Source: Nesterenkonia cremea
Lineage (GTDB): Bacteria > Actinomycetota > Actinomycetes > Actinomycetales > Micrococcaceae
Reading direction: 5' to 3'
NCBI RefSeq assembly: GCF_014642675.1
Contig: NZ_BMIS01000001.1
Location: 372,001-436,000 of the forward strand
DNA length: 64,000 bases
Shown: positions 24,202-32,786 of the stretch, piece after piece
Layout: every line of letters begins with the position of its first letter
Numbering within the stretch: the stretch's first letter is position 1
The notes under the pieces: model-generated
Told to the model about the DNA's origin: nothing
Database searches by the model: none
The model's input: the letters and a program-made list of their open reading frames with translations, nothing else
Position numbers and translations under genes: made by a program

Positions 24202-24251
24202 CAGATGAGAAGAGGCGCCGCCCCCGAGGGAACGGCGCCTCTTCTCATCTG
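24202..24251. terminator. Bidirectional terminator, perfect 19-bp stem
   Basis: 24202-24220 is perfectly complementary to 24233-24251, with a 12-base loop. GAGAAGAGGCGCCG and its complement give a GC-rich stem with AGAAG/CTTCT flanks. It serves convergent xth and the DUF4282 gene. Confidence 0.88.
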
Positions 24252-24264
24252 AGGTGGTGAAAGG

Positions 24265-24747
24265 TCACTGCTTCTGCGAGGTGCGCACCGAAGCCACCGT
24301 GAGTTCGATGGCCAGGCGGGCGAAGATCAGCACGATCACCGGGACGATCCAGCCGAAGAGCAGCGGGTTGAGGAAGGTCCAGACCATGAAGTCGCCCGGG
24401 CCGGACGCGGCGACCACCAGGCCGCTGATGACGTCGGAGATGTACCAGACGGCTGCGATGACCAGGAACAGGGTGTAGAAAGCCTTGGCCGCCTTCTCCA
24501 CCTTCAGAGTGCTGAAGTCGAGGTCCAGCAGGACGCCGAAGCCCTGAGCCTCCTTCTTCTGCTGCGGAGGCTGCGGGTAGCCCTGGTAGCCGGTGCCTTG
24601 GGCGGAGGAGGCGGAGGGCGCGCCGCCCTGCTGCGGGTAGCCGCCCTGCTGCTGGCCGTACTGGCCGTACTGCTGCTGGTTGGGCTGCTGGCCGTAGGCA
24701 GGGTTCTGATCCTGCGGGTTCTGGGGGTTGTCGGGCTGCTGAGTCAT
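24265..24747 (-). CDS. DUF4282 domain-containing membrane protein
   Basis: 160-residue protein: the first 70 residues are a Gln/Gly/Tyr/Pro-rich disordered region, followed by a DUF4282 domain with two hydrophobic segments (AAKAFYTLFLVIAAVWYI and LLFGWIVPVIVLIFARLAIE). Relatives with such N-terminal QQYGQ repeats are common in actinobacteria and of unknown function. ATG at 24747 has GGAGGAG before it. Monocistronic, ending at the hairpin shared with xth. Confidence 0.82.
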   Translation of the reverse strand: MTQQPDNPQNPQDQNPAYGQQPNQQQYGQYGQQQGGYPQQGGAPSASSAQGTGYQGYPQPPQQKKEAQGFGVLLDLDFSTLKVEKAAKAFYTLFLVIAAVWYISDVISGLVVAASGPGDFMVWTFLNPLLFGWIVPVIVLIFARLAIELTVASVRTSQKQ

Positions 24748-24939
24748 CGCGCTCCTCCAGGAGTTTGTTCGATCTGTTCTTCATTCCACCAGCGCTGCCC
24801 CTCATGCACCGTGCACTGGTGACTGCTGTCTTCGTATCAACCTACCGCAGTGGCATACGCCCACAAAGACAGGTGTCAAAGGTGAGATCAGGGGATGTTC
24901 GAGGAGTTGCTGTCTCAGTCATTGAGCAGGGCCCTTCCC

Positions 24940-24957
24940 ATATGATCGGAATCATAT
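24940..24957. promoter_or_regulatory. Perfect inverted repeat ATATGAT-N4-ATCATAT upstream of the esterase
   Basis: The dyad lies 12 bp before the ATG of the tannase-like lipoprotein. Its inner part, TATGA-N6-TCATA, has the spacing of a CRP/GlxR box with degenerate arms, and CATATT (24953-24958) could be the -10 of that gene. It is an operator candidate that would cover the promoter. Confidence 0.5.
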
Positions 24958-24969
24958 TTGGGTCGTTCC

Positions 24970-26697
24970 ATGAGCACCGTGACGAGGATGATGACTGTTC
25001 TGGCGGCGACAGCCCTGCTCTCCGGCTGTGCGCTGAGCGCTGAAGGGGAGGATCGGGAAGTTTCGGCAGATGCGGAGGAGGAGGCGGCCGTCGGCGTCGG
25101 ACCTGCTGAGCCGGGCACGTTGGAGACCTGTGAGGAGCTGACGACCTTCGACTTCGAGGCCACGCAGATCCGACAGGCGGAGCTGATCCCTGAGGGCGAG
25201 GAGGAGAACGCCGGTGAGCCGGTGGGTGAGCACTGTCTGGTCAGCGGGGAGATGAACGAACGGACCAGCGACGCCGACGGCGAGCGGTACGCCATCGGCT
25301 TCGAGATGCGCCTGCCCGCCGACTGGGCGGGCCGCTTCCTCCACCAGGCCAACGGCGGTATGGACGGTGAGGTGGTGCCCGCGATGGGCAGATTCACCGG
25401 TGGTCAGCTGGAGGACGGGCTGCAGCAGGGCTTTGCGATCCTCAGTTCGGACGCTGGCCACAGTGCTGACCAGAACCCGCTCTTCGGGATGGATCCCCAG
25501 GCGCGGCTGGACTACGGATATCAGGCGGTGGATGCACTGACGCCGATGGCCCAGGCGCTGATCGAGGAGGCCTATGGTCGTGGGCCGGACACCTCCTATT
25601 TCGCCGGCGGGTCCAACGGCGGCCGGCACGCCATGGTGGCGGCCAGCCGCTCCGCTGATGAATATGACGGTTTCCTGGCGGTGGCGCCCGGCTTCAATCT
25701 GCCGCAGGCCGCAGTGGCGCAGATCTGGGGCGCCCATCAGTGGGATCAGGTGGCGGAGGAGCCGGGTGACATCACCACCGCGCTCTCGGCCGAGGAGCGT
25801 GAGGTGGTGGCCGCGGCCATCCTGGAGCGCTGCGATGACCTCGACGACGTCGAAGACGGGATCGTGGCGGACAGCGAGGCCTGCCAGGAGGCTTTCGACC
25901 CGCAGCAGGATGTCCCCACCTGTCAGGAGGAGCGGGACGGCACGTGCCTGTCCGCTGAGCAGCAGGAGGTGCTGGCTGATGTCCACGCCGGGGCTGTGGA
26001 TTCGGCGGGCGATCCGATCTATACCTCCTTCCCCTTCGATCCGGGGATCAGCAATGAGGACTGGGGCTGGTGGACCTTCGAGGCCAGCGTGATGCTGGAT
26101 CCGATGGCTGTGGGCTTCGTCTTCTCCCCGGAACCGGCTGACCCCGCGGTCCTGGAGGACCTGCCCGGATACGCCCTGGAGATGGACATCGACGAGGCGG
26201 CCGCCGGGATCTCGGATGAAGGAATCGCCGGGGAGAGCGCCATGGAGTTCATGACCCCGCCGGCCCCTTATGACCTCAGCGAGCTGGAGGCCGCCGGCTC
26301 CAAGATGATGGTGGTCCACGGAGCCTCCGACGCCGTGTTCAGTGCTGATGACACGGCCCGCTGGTACCGCGAGGTGGAGTCCCAGCATGAGGATGCTCGG
26401 GACTTCGTCCGCTACTTCCAGGTGCCGGGGATGGCACACGTTGAGGACGGTGTGGCCACTGATCAGTTCGATGGGCTCGGCGCGCTGGTGGACTGGGTGG
26501 AGCACGGGGAGGCCCCGGAACATATGGAGGCGACCGCCCGCGGGGAGGGCAATCCTGGCGGCGTCAATGAGGAGCTTCCGGACGACTGGGCGGCTGACCG
26601 GACCCGTCTGCTCTGCCCCTACCCCGAGACGGCTCACTATGAGGAGGGCGACCCGGAGGATGCGGCCAGCTTCAGCTGCCGGAAGGGGAGCGGTTGA
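24970..26697 (+). CDS. Tannase/feruloyl esterase-family lipoprotein
   Basis: Exported esterase of 575 residues, with a lipoprotein signal ending LLSGC (lipidated Cys20) and then an acidic linker. The alpha/beta-hydrolase core has the nucleophile Ser215 in FAGGSNGGRHAM, Asp454 in HGASDAVF and His490 in GMAHVEDG; the lid holds the calcium-loop-like CDDLDDVEDGIVADSEAC. Family members normally carry the CS-D-HC motif with a disulfide joining cysteines next to the Ser and the His; here those positions are Gly (GGS) and Val (AHV). The start at 24970 gives a clean signal peptide; an in-frame TTG at 24958 is less likely. The natural ester is unknown. Confidence 0.83.
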   Translation: MSTVTRMMTVLAATALLSGCALSAEGEDREVSADAEEEAAVGVGPAEPGTLETCEELTTFDFEATQIRQAELIPEGEEENAGEPVGEHCLVSGEMNERTSDADGERYAIGFEMRLPADWAGRFLHQANGGMDGEVVPAMGRFTGGQLEDGLQQGFAILSSDAGHSADQNPLFGMDPQARLDYGYQAVDALTPMAQALIEEAYGRGPDTSYFAGGSNGGRHAMVAASRSADEYDGFLAVAPGFNLPQAAVAQIWGAHQWDQVAEEPGDITTALSAEEREVVAAAILERCDDLDDVEDGIVADSEACQEAFDPQQDVPTCQEERDGTCLSAEQQEVLADVHAGAVDSAGDPIYTSFPFDPGISNEDWGWWTFEASVMLDPMAVGFVFSPEPADPAVLEDLPGYALEMDIDEAAAGISDEGIAGESAMEFMTPPAPYDLSELEAAGSKMMVVHGASDAVFSADDTARWYREVESQHEDARDFVRYFQVPGMAHVEDGVATDQFDGLGALVDWVEHGEAPEHMEATARGEGNPGGVNEELPDDWAADRTRLLCPYPETAHYEEGDPEDAASFSCRKGSG

Positions 26698-26859
26698 GCT
26701 CTCCGCTGATGCGGGTCACCTCGGGGGTGGGGTCTCATCGTCCGGCATATGAGGCCGGGGTCGTTCCGGGGCATTACATCTAGACTGGCGGAGCGTCCCA
26801 CGGCAGAGCTCGTCCGACGGGTAGGGGCGGCACATCGAGATCGCACCAAGGAGGTACAG

Positions 26860-27903
26860 GTGGACAGCAGCTCCAGCAGCGGGCCTCCGCGTCGCCGGGT
26901 CAGCGCCCTCGACGTCGCGGGGCGGGCCGGGGTCTCGCGAAGTGCGGTGTCAATGGTCCTCAACGGACGTGCCGATGGCAATGTCTCGCCCGCCGCGCAG
27001 GAGAGGATCCGCAGAGCTGCGGCCGAGCTGCGCTACATGCCCCAGGGCCTGGGGCAGTCGCTGCGCTCCCGGACCACGCGAACAGTCGGCATCATCACTG
27101 ATGAGATCGTGACCTCCCCCTTCGCAGGAGGGCTGATCAGCGGAGTCGGTGAGGTGGCCAGGCGACAGGGCTTCATGACCGTCGTCAATGACACGGAGGG
27201 AGACCGGGAACGGCTCCATGAGGCCTGCGAGCTGTTCTTCGCCCGGAGCGTCGACGCGCTCGTGCTCGCCACCGGTGGTCTGGTTCAGATGGAACCCCCG
27301 GAATCGGTGAGCGCATTCCCCACGGTGCTTGCCAACTGCTTCGACCCGGCTGGGCAGCTGCCCTCGGTCATCCCTGACGAGGTCGGCGGATCTGTTCAGG
27401 CGGTCGAACACCTGGTCGGGCTGGGTCACCGGGACATCGTCCTTCTCTCCGGAGCTGAGGAGTCGCCTGCCGTTCCGCTGCGTAGGGAAGGCTTCCTGCA
27501 GGCGGCGCGAGATGTCGGTGTGGCCGCCCGGACCCATCTCTGCGGTTGGGAGATCCATGACGGCTATCGGGCGGCCGCGGATCTCTTTGACTCAGGAGAG
27601 CAGCCGAGCGCCGTGATCGCCTCCAACGACCGCACCGCCGTGGGGGTGCTCCTGGCTGCTGCTCATCGGGGCCTTCGTGTGCCCGAGGACATCTCCGTGG
27701 TCGGCGTCGACGATCAGCCCCATGTGGCCAGCACCGTGGTCCCTGCTCTGACGACAGTCGCCCTGCCGCATCGCGAGATCGGTCTGCGAGCGATGGAGAT
27801 CCTCCTGGAGCTGGTCGCGGGGGGAGCCGCTCCGGCGTCGGTGGAGCGGCTCCCCAGCACTCTCATCGAGCGTGCTTCGTCCGGCCCAGCCGCCACCAGG
27901 TGA
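26860..27903 (+). CDS. LacI-family transcriptional repressor of the fructan/sucrose locus
   Basis: 347-residue repressor. The helix-turn-helix is at about 12-60 (ALDVAGRAGVSRSAVSMVLNGR), followed by RTVGIITDEIVTSPFAGGLI and the periplasmic-binding-like effector domain with AVIASNDRTAVGVLLAA and ISVVGVDD. GTG at 26860 has a full AAGGAGG six bases upstream; the frame extends to 26749 without support. A TAGACT box at 26781-26786 may be its -10. The 3' end overlaps the convergent GH32 gene by 41 bp. It probably binds the palindrome at 32586-32599 in front of the ABC-GH32 operon and responds to a fructose-containing sugar. Confidence 0.9.
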   Translation: MDSSSSSGPPRRRVSALDVAGRAGVSRSAVSMVLNGRADGNVSPAAQERIRRAAAELRYMPQGLGQSLRSRTTRTVGIITDEIVTSPFAGGLISGVGEVARRQGFMTVVNDTEGDRERLHEACELFFARSVDALVLATGGLVQMEPPESVSAFPTVLANCFDPAGQLPSVIPDEVGGSVQAVEHLVGLGHRDIVLLSGAEESPAVPLRREGFLQAARDVGVAARTHLCGWEIHDGYRAAADLFDSGEQPSAVIASNDRTAVGVLLAAAHRGLRVPEDISVVGVDDQPHVASTVVPALTTVALPHREIGLRAMEILLELVAGGAAPASVERLPSTLIERASSGPAATR

Positions 27904-29227
27904 GCGGCGCCGTCTCGGTCCGCAGGACCCATCGGGCATCGTCGGCGGGGTAGTGCCTCAGGGTCGTCGATGCTTCCGTGAGTGGGTAGACCTCGAGGAT
28001 CGAACGGTCGATCACGATGCGGTGGGCTGGTCCGGAGTACACCAGCTCGTCGGATCCGTCACTGTGTCGCAGGACCAGCTCGACCTCGTCCTCGGTCAGC
28101 TCATCCGCTGAAGGGCTCTCGCCGATGACGATGTCTGACTCCGCGCCCACGGGTGCCTCGGTTCCGCTCTCATGACGCTGAGGCTCACCCTCACGCCAGC
28201 CCGCACACTCCGGCCGGGGCCGGGAGACGAGCTCTCCGCCGCGCAGCGACAGGTCCCTTGGCCAGGTCAGAAGCCCGGACCATCCGAGACTGTCGGAGAC
28301 TTCTTGGGCGCGGCCTTCCCGCGCCCAGCCGATGAGCACGGGCCCCTCCTCGAGCGCGACCACCTGAGGAGCATAGAGGGAGTCGCCGTGGTCGACAGCC
28401 GTGGAGCCGCCCACTGCGATGTTCAGGCTCGCGTCAGCGGTTCCATCTGCGGCGGAGAGGTCGACGAGCAGAGCCCGGGTGCCTTCGAGCTGGGCCTCGC
28501 TCGGGTGATCCTCAGGCATCCGGTTCCACAGGCAGACCAGGAGCACCCACGTGCCCTCGGGGCCGATCTGAACGAGCTGAGGGCATTCCCAGATCGAGGC
28601 TTGAGCGTCCTCGGGCACGCCCTGCTGGCCGGAGGACAGCAGAACGCCGCGGTAGCTCCAGTTCCACAGGTCTTCGGCATCGTAGAGAAGGATCGCGGCC
28701 TGTCCGTCGGCGAGTCCGGCGCCCTGGATCGCCCATCGGCGGCCCGAATGCCGGAAGACGAAAGGGTCACGGACCGCGATGACGCGTTCGTCATCGGGCA
28801 TTCCGGCCGCCACGTGGCGTTCCGGGCCCCACTGTCGGAGATCCTCGGACCCGCGGACCAATGTCACTGAGGAGCTGTGATCGTGGCGCTCCACTCCGCT
28901 GTACACCGCCACCGGGGCGGCGTCCTCGTCGAACGCCATGACGCCTGACCAGCAGCCGGCGCTGTCCGGAGCCCCTGGAGTGGGTGCCAACGCGATGGGC
29001 TCCTGTGTCCAGGTGACCAGATCGGAGGAGGAGAGGTGTCCCCAGTGGACATTCTCATGGCGCGCCGAGTCTGGGTTGTACTGGAAGAAGACGTGCCAGG
29101 TGTCACCGACCCGGCACACGCCGTTGGGATCGTTGAGCCAACCCAGGTCCGGTCTGGGGTGGGCGACCGGGAAGGAAAGGTCGTCCTGGGCAGGACGCGC
29201 AGAGGTGGTGGCGGGGTCGGTGGTCAT
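27863..29227 (-). CDS. GH32 beta-fructosidase (levanase/sucrose hydrolase type)
   Basis: Hydrolyses terminal beta-fructosyl bonds in sucrose, levan or inulin-type sugars. The 454-residue protein carries the three GH32 motifs: nucleophile Asp33 in GWLNDPNG, transition-state Asp in VRDPFVF (about 152), and acid/base Glu in WECPQL (about 213), with a C-terminal beta-sandwich. No signal peptide is visible, so it acts in the cytosol on sugars imported by the adjacent ABC system. ATG at 29227 follows AAAGGAA. Last gene of the operon; its 3' end is antisense to the final 41 bp of lacI. Confidence 0.92.
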   Translation of the reverse strand: MTTDPATTSARPAQDDLSFPVAHPRPDLGWLNDPNGVCRVGDTWHVFFQYNPDSARHENVHWGHLSSSDLVTWTQEPIALAPTPGAPDSAGCWSGVMAFDEDAAPVAVYSGVERHDHSSSVTLVRGSEDLRQWGPERHVAAGMPDDERVIAVRDPFVFRHSGRRWAIQGAGLADGQAAILLYDAEDLWNWSYRGVLLSSGQQGVPEDAQASIWECPQLVQIGPEGTWVLLVCLWNRMPEDHPSEAQLEGTRALLVDLSAADGTADASLNIAVGGSTAVDHGDSLYAPQVVALEEGPVLIGWAREGRAQEVSDSLGWSGLLTWPRDLSLRGGELVSRPRPECAGWREGEPQRHESGTEAPVGAESDIVIGESPSADELTEDEVELVLRHSDGSDELVYSGPAHRIVIDRSILEVYPLTEASTTLRHYPADDARWVLRTETAPLTWWRLGRTKHAR

Positions 29228-29274
29228 CAGTTCCTTTCGGGTGGGTGCGGGTCAGCGGGATGTGGCTTCGGCAG

Positions 29275-30171
29275 TCATTTTCCGGCGCCGGCGGTCAGGC
29301 CCTCGCGCAGGTATCGCTGGCCGAAGAGGAAGACCACGAGGGCGGGGATCATGGAGATGATGACTCCGGCCAGCACGACGGAGATGCTGCCGGTTCCCAG
29401 GTGCCCCTGGAGGGAGACCAAGCCGAGCGGCAGCGTGAAGTTCTCCTCCGAGTTGGTGAGCACCAGTGGGCGGAAGAACTCGTTCCAGTGGTAGTTGAAG
29501 GCGAGGATTCCGACGATGGCCATACCTGGAGCAGAAAGCGGCAGATAGATGGAGAAGAACGTCCTCCACGGCCCGGCGCCGTCGATCTCGGCCGCTTCGG
29601 CGAAGTCAGTCGGCAGGCTCATGAAGTACTGACGCATCAGGAAGGTGCCGAAAGCGGTCGGGATCGCAGGGATGATCAGAGCCAGCAGCGTGTCTGAGAG
29701 GCCCATCCCACGGATCAGCATGAAGACCGGAACGATCGTCACCTGGACCGGCACCATCATGGTGGCCAGAACGAGGGCGAAGAGCAGGTTCGACCCCCGG
29801 AACCGCATGCGGGCGAAGACGTACCCCGCCATCGCTGCGGTGAGCATCTGCCCTGCTGCGATCAGGGCGGTCACCAGGGCGGAGTTCAGCACCAGGCGGG
29901 TGATGTCGATCTGGACGAACACCTCTCGATAGGCCGTCAGGTCGAAGCCCAGGGGGATGAAGTGAGGGGGCAGGTCGAACGCTTCCGACGGAGAGCGAAG
30001 CGAGGTGGAAAGAGTCCACATCACCGGGACGAGCACCGCCGCCGCTGCGACCATGGTGAAGAGGATCGCTGCTGTTCTGCCTGGTGAGGGCAGGCGACGT
30101 CGCCGCCGCGCCGGGCGCGATGGAGCGGGTGGGTTGTCTGCGCCTGATGGGCGGGTCTGCTGGGTTGTCAC
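29275..30171 (-). CDS. Carbohydrate ABC transporter permease (MalG type)
   Basis: Inner-membrane half of a sugar importer, 298 residues, six hydrophobic segments. The EAA loop that contacts the ATPase is visible as DFAEAAEIDGAGPWRTFFSIYLPLS. The N-terminus carries a basic Pro/Arg-rich stretch. The GTG at 30171 has AAGGAG upstream. No ATPase gene is present in the locus, as is usual in actinobacteria where a shared MsiK-like ATPase drives many sugar importers (family knowledge). Confidence 0.92.
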   Translation of the reverse strand: MTTQQTRPSGADNPPAPSRPARRRRRLPSPGRTAAILFTMVAAAAVLVPVMWTLSTSLRSPSEAFDLPPHFIPLGFDLTAYREVFVQIDITRLVLNSALVTALIAAGQMLTAAMAGYVFARMRFRGSNLLFALVLATMMVPVQVTIVPVFMLIRGMGLSDTLLALIIPAIPTAFGTFLMRQYFMSLPTDFAEAAEIDGAGPWRTFFSIYLPLSAPGMAIVGILAFNYHWNEFFRPLVLTNSEENFTLPLGLVSLQGHLGTGSISVVLAGVIISMIPALVVFLFGQRYLREGLTAGAGK

Positions 30172-30255
30172 GTCGTGGGCTCCTTCTGGGTGAGCTGGGA
30201 CGGTGCGGGGAGCGGGCGCCTTCTGCTCGAAGGCAGGGGCTTCTCGGAGGACGGC

Positions 30256-31167
30256 TCACTGGTAGAAGACCAGCCGTCGTGAGAGTCGGAACTGTCCCCA
30301 GGTGATGAGCATGATGATGAGCATCAGAACGAGACCTGTGGCCGAGGCCAGGCCGAATTCGAGCCGTTGGAAGGCCGCTTCGAAGACGACCATCACAGCT
30401 GAGCGGGTGGAGTCCCCGGGCCCGCCGCGGGTCAGCACGTAGGGCTGGTCGAAGACCTGAAGGGCGGTGATCATCGCCGTCACTGAGGCGACGAGCATGG
30501 AGGGCGAGATCAGCGGCAAGGTGATGTTGCGGAAATGCCTCCAGCCGCTGGCTCCGTCGATCTCGGCGGCCTCGTGCAGCTCCTTGGGGATGGAGGCGAG
30601 CCCGCCGATCAGGATGAGGAACGAGAAGCCGAAGTTCTGCCAGACGAAGACGAAGATCACCACGGCGGCCGCGCCCGTCTGGGTCGTCAGCCAGGGGACC
30701 GACGAGATGCCCACGAGGTTCAGCATCCAGTTCACGACGCCGAACTGCTCGTTGAACATGTACCGCATGAAGATCGAGACGCTGGCGGCGGAGAGCACCA
30801 GTGGGAAGAAGAACGTCGAGCGGAAGAACAGCCGCAGCCAGTTGGGCATCCGGGACTGGATCATGACGGCCAAGAACATCGCAAGAGCCAGCTGGAGCGT
30901 CACGGCGATGGCCACGAATCCGATGGTGTTGATGAAGGCCCGGCGGATGGTGGTGTCGGCACCCAGCGCGACGAAGTTGTCAACTCCGTTGAACGTGGGT
31001 GCACTGACCAGGTCCCATTCGAAGAAGGCGAGGACCAGCGAGCCGAGGATCGGCAGGATGGTGAAGATCCCCATGCCCACCAGAGTGGGTGCCAGGAGAA
31101 GGGCGATGAACCACCGGTGGGAGCGGCGGCGTGCTGGGGTGCCTGTGGGCTTGTCGGTGCTGATCAT
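30256..31167 (-). CDS. Carbohydrate ABC transporter permease (MalF type)
   Basis: Partner permease of 303 residues with six hydrophobic segments. EAA loop: ELHEAAEIDGASGWRHFRNITLPLI. It begins with an arginine-rich cytosolic segment before the first helix (WFIALLLAPTLVGMGIFTI). The ATG at 31167 overlaps the stop of the solute-binding protein gene by four bases, so they are translationally coupled. An 84-bp gap to the MalG-type gene contains only its ribosome-binding site. Confidence 0.92.
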   Translation of the reverse strand: MISTDKPTGTPARRRSHRWFIALLLAPTLVGMGIFTILPILGSLVLAFFEWDLVSAPTFNGVDNFVALGADTTIRRAFINTIGFVAIAVTLQLALAMFLAVMIQSRMPNWLRLFFRSTFFFPLVLSAASVSIFMRYMFNEQFGVVNWMLNLVGISSVPWLTTQTGAAAVVIFVFVWQNFGFSFLILIGGLASIPKELHEAAEIDGASGWRHFRNITLPLISPSMLVASVTAMITALQVFDQPYVLTRGGPGDSTRSAVMVVFEAAFQRLEFGLASATGLVLMLIIMLITWGQFRLSRRLVFYQ

Positions 31168-32576
31168 GCTGGGGACTCCATCGCAGCGGTGAGTTCACCA
31201 TCGAGGCGATCCAGCGCGTCATGAAGCTGCGCCTGGCTGCCGCCCATCGCTGTGGCCACGTTGCGTGCCAAGGCATTCTCGATCTCTGCCTGCTGGGGCG
31301 GTGCCGGGATCGGCCCTGAGTCGGGAAATTCGTCGAGGGTGTCGTAGAAGACCTTCCAACGTTCCGGCCCGGTCTCGCGGTAGAACTCAGGAGTGGCCAT
31401 CGAACGACGAGTCGGAGTGGTCTCCGGGCTGGGGAAGGCCAGTTCCATCCCCTCCTTGGAAGCTGTGAATTTGAGCCATTCCCAGGCCTGCTCCTTGCGT
31501 TCTGAGCTGCGCATCATGGCGTAGCCGGCGGATCCGAACTGGTGGCGCTGGCTCCGCCAGCGGGGGAAGTACTGGACGTCGAACCGGTCTTCGGCCATTC
31601 CGGCCTCGTGGAGCCCCTGTGCCCAGTAGCCCCCTGCCGGTGTGGCACCGATCCGGGAGGAGGCGAACAGGCCGACCAGCGCATTGCCGCCGCCCTCCTC
31701 AGGGCGCACGCTGAGCCCTTCCCGGACCCAGCGGTTGAGCATCTCGAAGGTCTCGCCCACAGCATCGGAGGATACGTTCGACGTCGTCCAGCGGTAGCCG
31801 CCCCGGCGCTCTGCCACCTGGTCGGCGGAGTAGAAGCGGTCCCACAGCCAGCTGCCTCCGTCGAACCGGTCTTCGCGGAGAATGGAGGTGTCGTTGGCAT
31901 AGAGCCACGGCACGATGCCCCCGAAGAGCCGGTTGGTCCAGTAGTACGGGCTGAAGTCCGTGCCCTGGTGCTCCTTCATGGTCCGCAGCATCGATTCGAA
32001 CTCCTCGACATCCCAATCCTCTGAGGGGAAATCCAGGTTCGAGGAGCGCAGGGTGTCCAGATTCAGATACATATTGGCCGCGTTGAAGTCCAGCGGCAGC
32101 GTATAGAGGCTGCCGTCGTACATGAAGGACTCGATGAGCGAGGGGTGGACATCCTCGAAGTAGTCGGCGACCTCAGTGTGGTCACCATCGACCCATCGGT
32201 CGAGCGGTTCGGCCATACGTTCGGCGAAGAGCTGGGCTCCCTCAGTGGCCACATAGGTCACATCAGGTGCGGTTCCGGCCGCCGTCATCGTCAGGATCTT
32301 GGTGAAGAAATCGCCCCAGTCCGCCGATTGGATCGCTTGGAGGCGGACGGGAATATCAGGGTGGGCCTCGGTGAAGGCGTCCACGAGGCTTTGGCGGGCG
32401 GCCGCGTCCTGGGCAGTTCCCTGGATAGCGATCCGCAGCACGTCCTCGTTGCGGCTGGGGATGTCGGTCCCGGTCAGTCGCGGCCAGGCCGCTCCGGTGA
32501 GGCCGACTGCCGTGAGTCCGCCCAGGCCGAGGAGGCCTCGGCGAGAGAGCCTCCGAAGATCTGTCGAGTGATTCAT
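31164..32576 (-). CDS. ABC transporter extracellular sugar-binding protein (Tat-type signal)
   Basis: 470-residue solute receptor, first gene of the operon. The N-terminus has a twin-arginine signal (LSRRGLLGLGGLTAVGLTGAAW), so it is probably exported folded by Tat; there is no clear lipobox. The family-1 binding-protein pattern follows (VLRIAIQG, AFTEAHPDIPVRLQ, YTLPLDFNAANMYLN, GSAGYAMMRSSERKEQAWEWLKF). ATG 32576 is preferred over GTG 32579 because AGGAGGG lies six bases upstream. The ligand is most likely sucrose or a fructo-oligosaccharide, judged by the GH32 enzyme. Confidence 0.9.
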   Translation of the reverse strand: MNHSTDLRRLSRRGLLGLGGLTAVGLTGAAWPRLTGTDIPSRNEDVLRIAIQGTAQDAAARQSLVDAFTEAHPDIPVRLQAIQSADWGDFFTKILTMTAAGTAPDVTYVATEGAQLFAERMAEPLDRWVDGDHTEVADYFEDVHPSLIESFMYDGSLYTLPLDFNAANMYLNLDTLRSSNLDFPSEDWDVEEFESMLRTMKEHQGTDFSPYYWTNRLFGGIVPWLYANDTSILREDRFDGGSWLWDRFYSADQVAERRGGYRWTTSNVSSDAVGETFEMLNRWVREGLSVRPEEGGGNALVGLFASSRIGATPAGGYWAQGLHEAGMAEDRFDVQYFPRWRSQRHQFGSAGYAMMRSSERKEQAWEWLKFTASKEGMELAFPSPETTPTRRSMATPEFYRETGPERWKVFYDTLDEFPDSGPIPAPPQQAEIENALARNVATAMGGSQAQLHDALDRLDGELTAAMESPA

Positions 32577-32585
32577 CACACCCTC

Positions 32586-32630
32586 CTAACACGTGTCAGG
32601 AACTGTAGCGTGATCTGCATCATATGGCAA
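32586..32630 (-). promoter_or_regulatory. Promoter, LacI-type operator and CRP-like box of the fructan operon
   Basis: On the minus strand, TTGCCA (32630-32625), exactly 17 bp, then TACAGT (32607-32602) form a good promoter. CTAACACGTGTCAG (32586-32599) is a near-perfect palindrome centred on CG, as LacI-family operators are, placed at the expected start point and just before the Shine-Dalgarno sequence. CGTGATCTGCATCATA (32609-32624), resembling a degenerate CRP/GlxR box, fills the promoter spacer. The locus would be repressed by LacI without substrate and tuned by carbon status. The rest of the 210-bp gap to poxB is empty apart from the poxB promoter. Confidence 0.72.
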
Positions 32631-32710
32631 CACCGGGGCAGACGACCGACCTCGCCGCCGGGGTCCGGAGCCGGGTGAATCAGGTCATGGTCTCCGCCGC
32701 GCTGCGGTCA

Positions 32711-32716
32711 TAGACT
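32711..32716 (+). promoter_or_regulatory. -10 box TAGACT of poxB
   Basis: TAGACT lies 70 bp before the poxB ATG and would give a leader of about 64 bases that includes the AGAAAGGGG ribosome-binding site. The -35 match is poor. Confidence 0.4.
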
Positions 32717-32786
32717 CAGTGACAGGTGGGCCGGGCGGTCCGAGATTCGGGTCGGCCGAGTCCTGCCGCAGAAAGGGGAACGTCCT

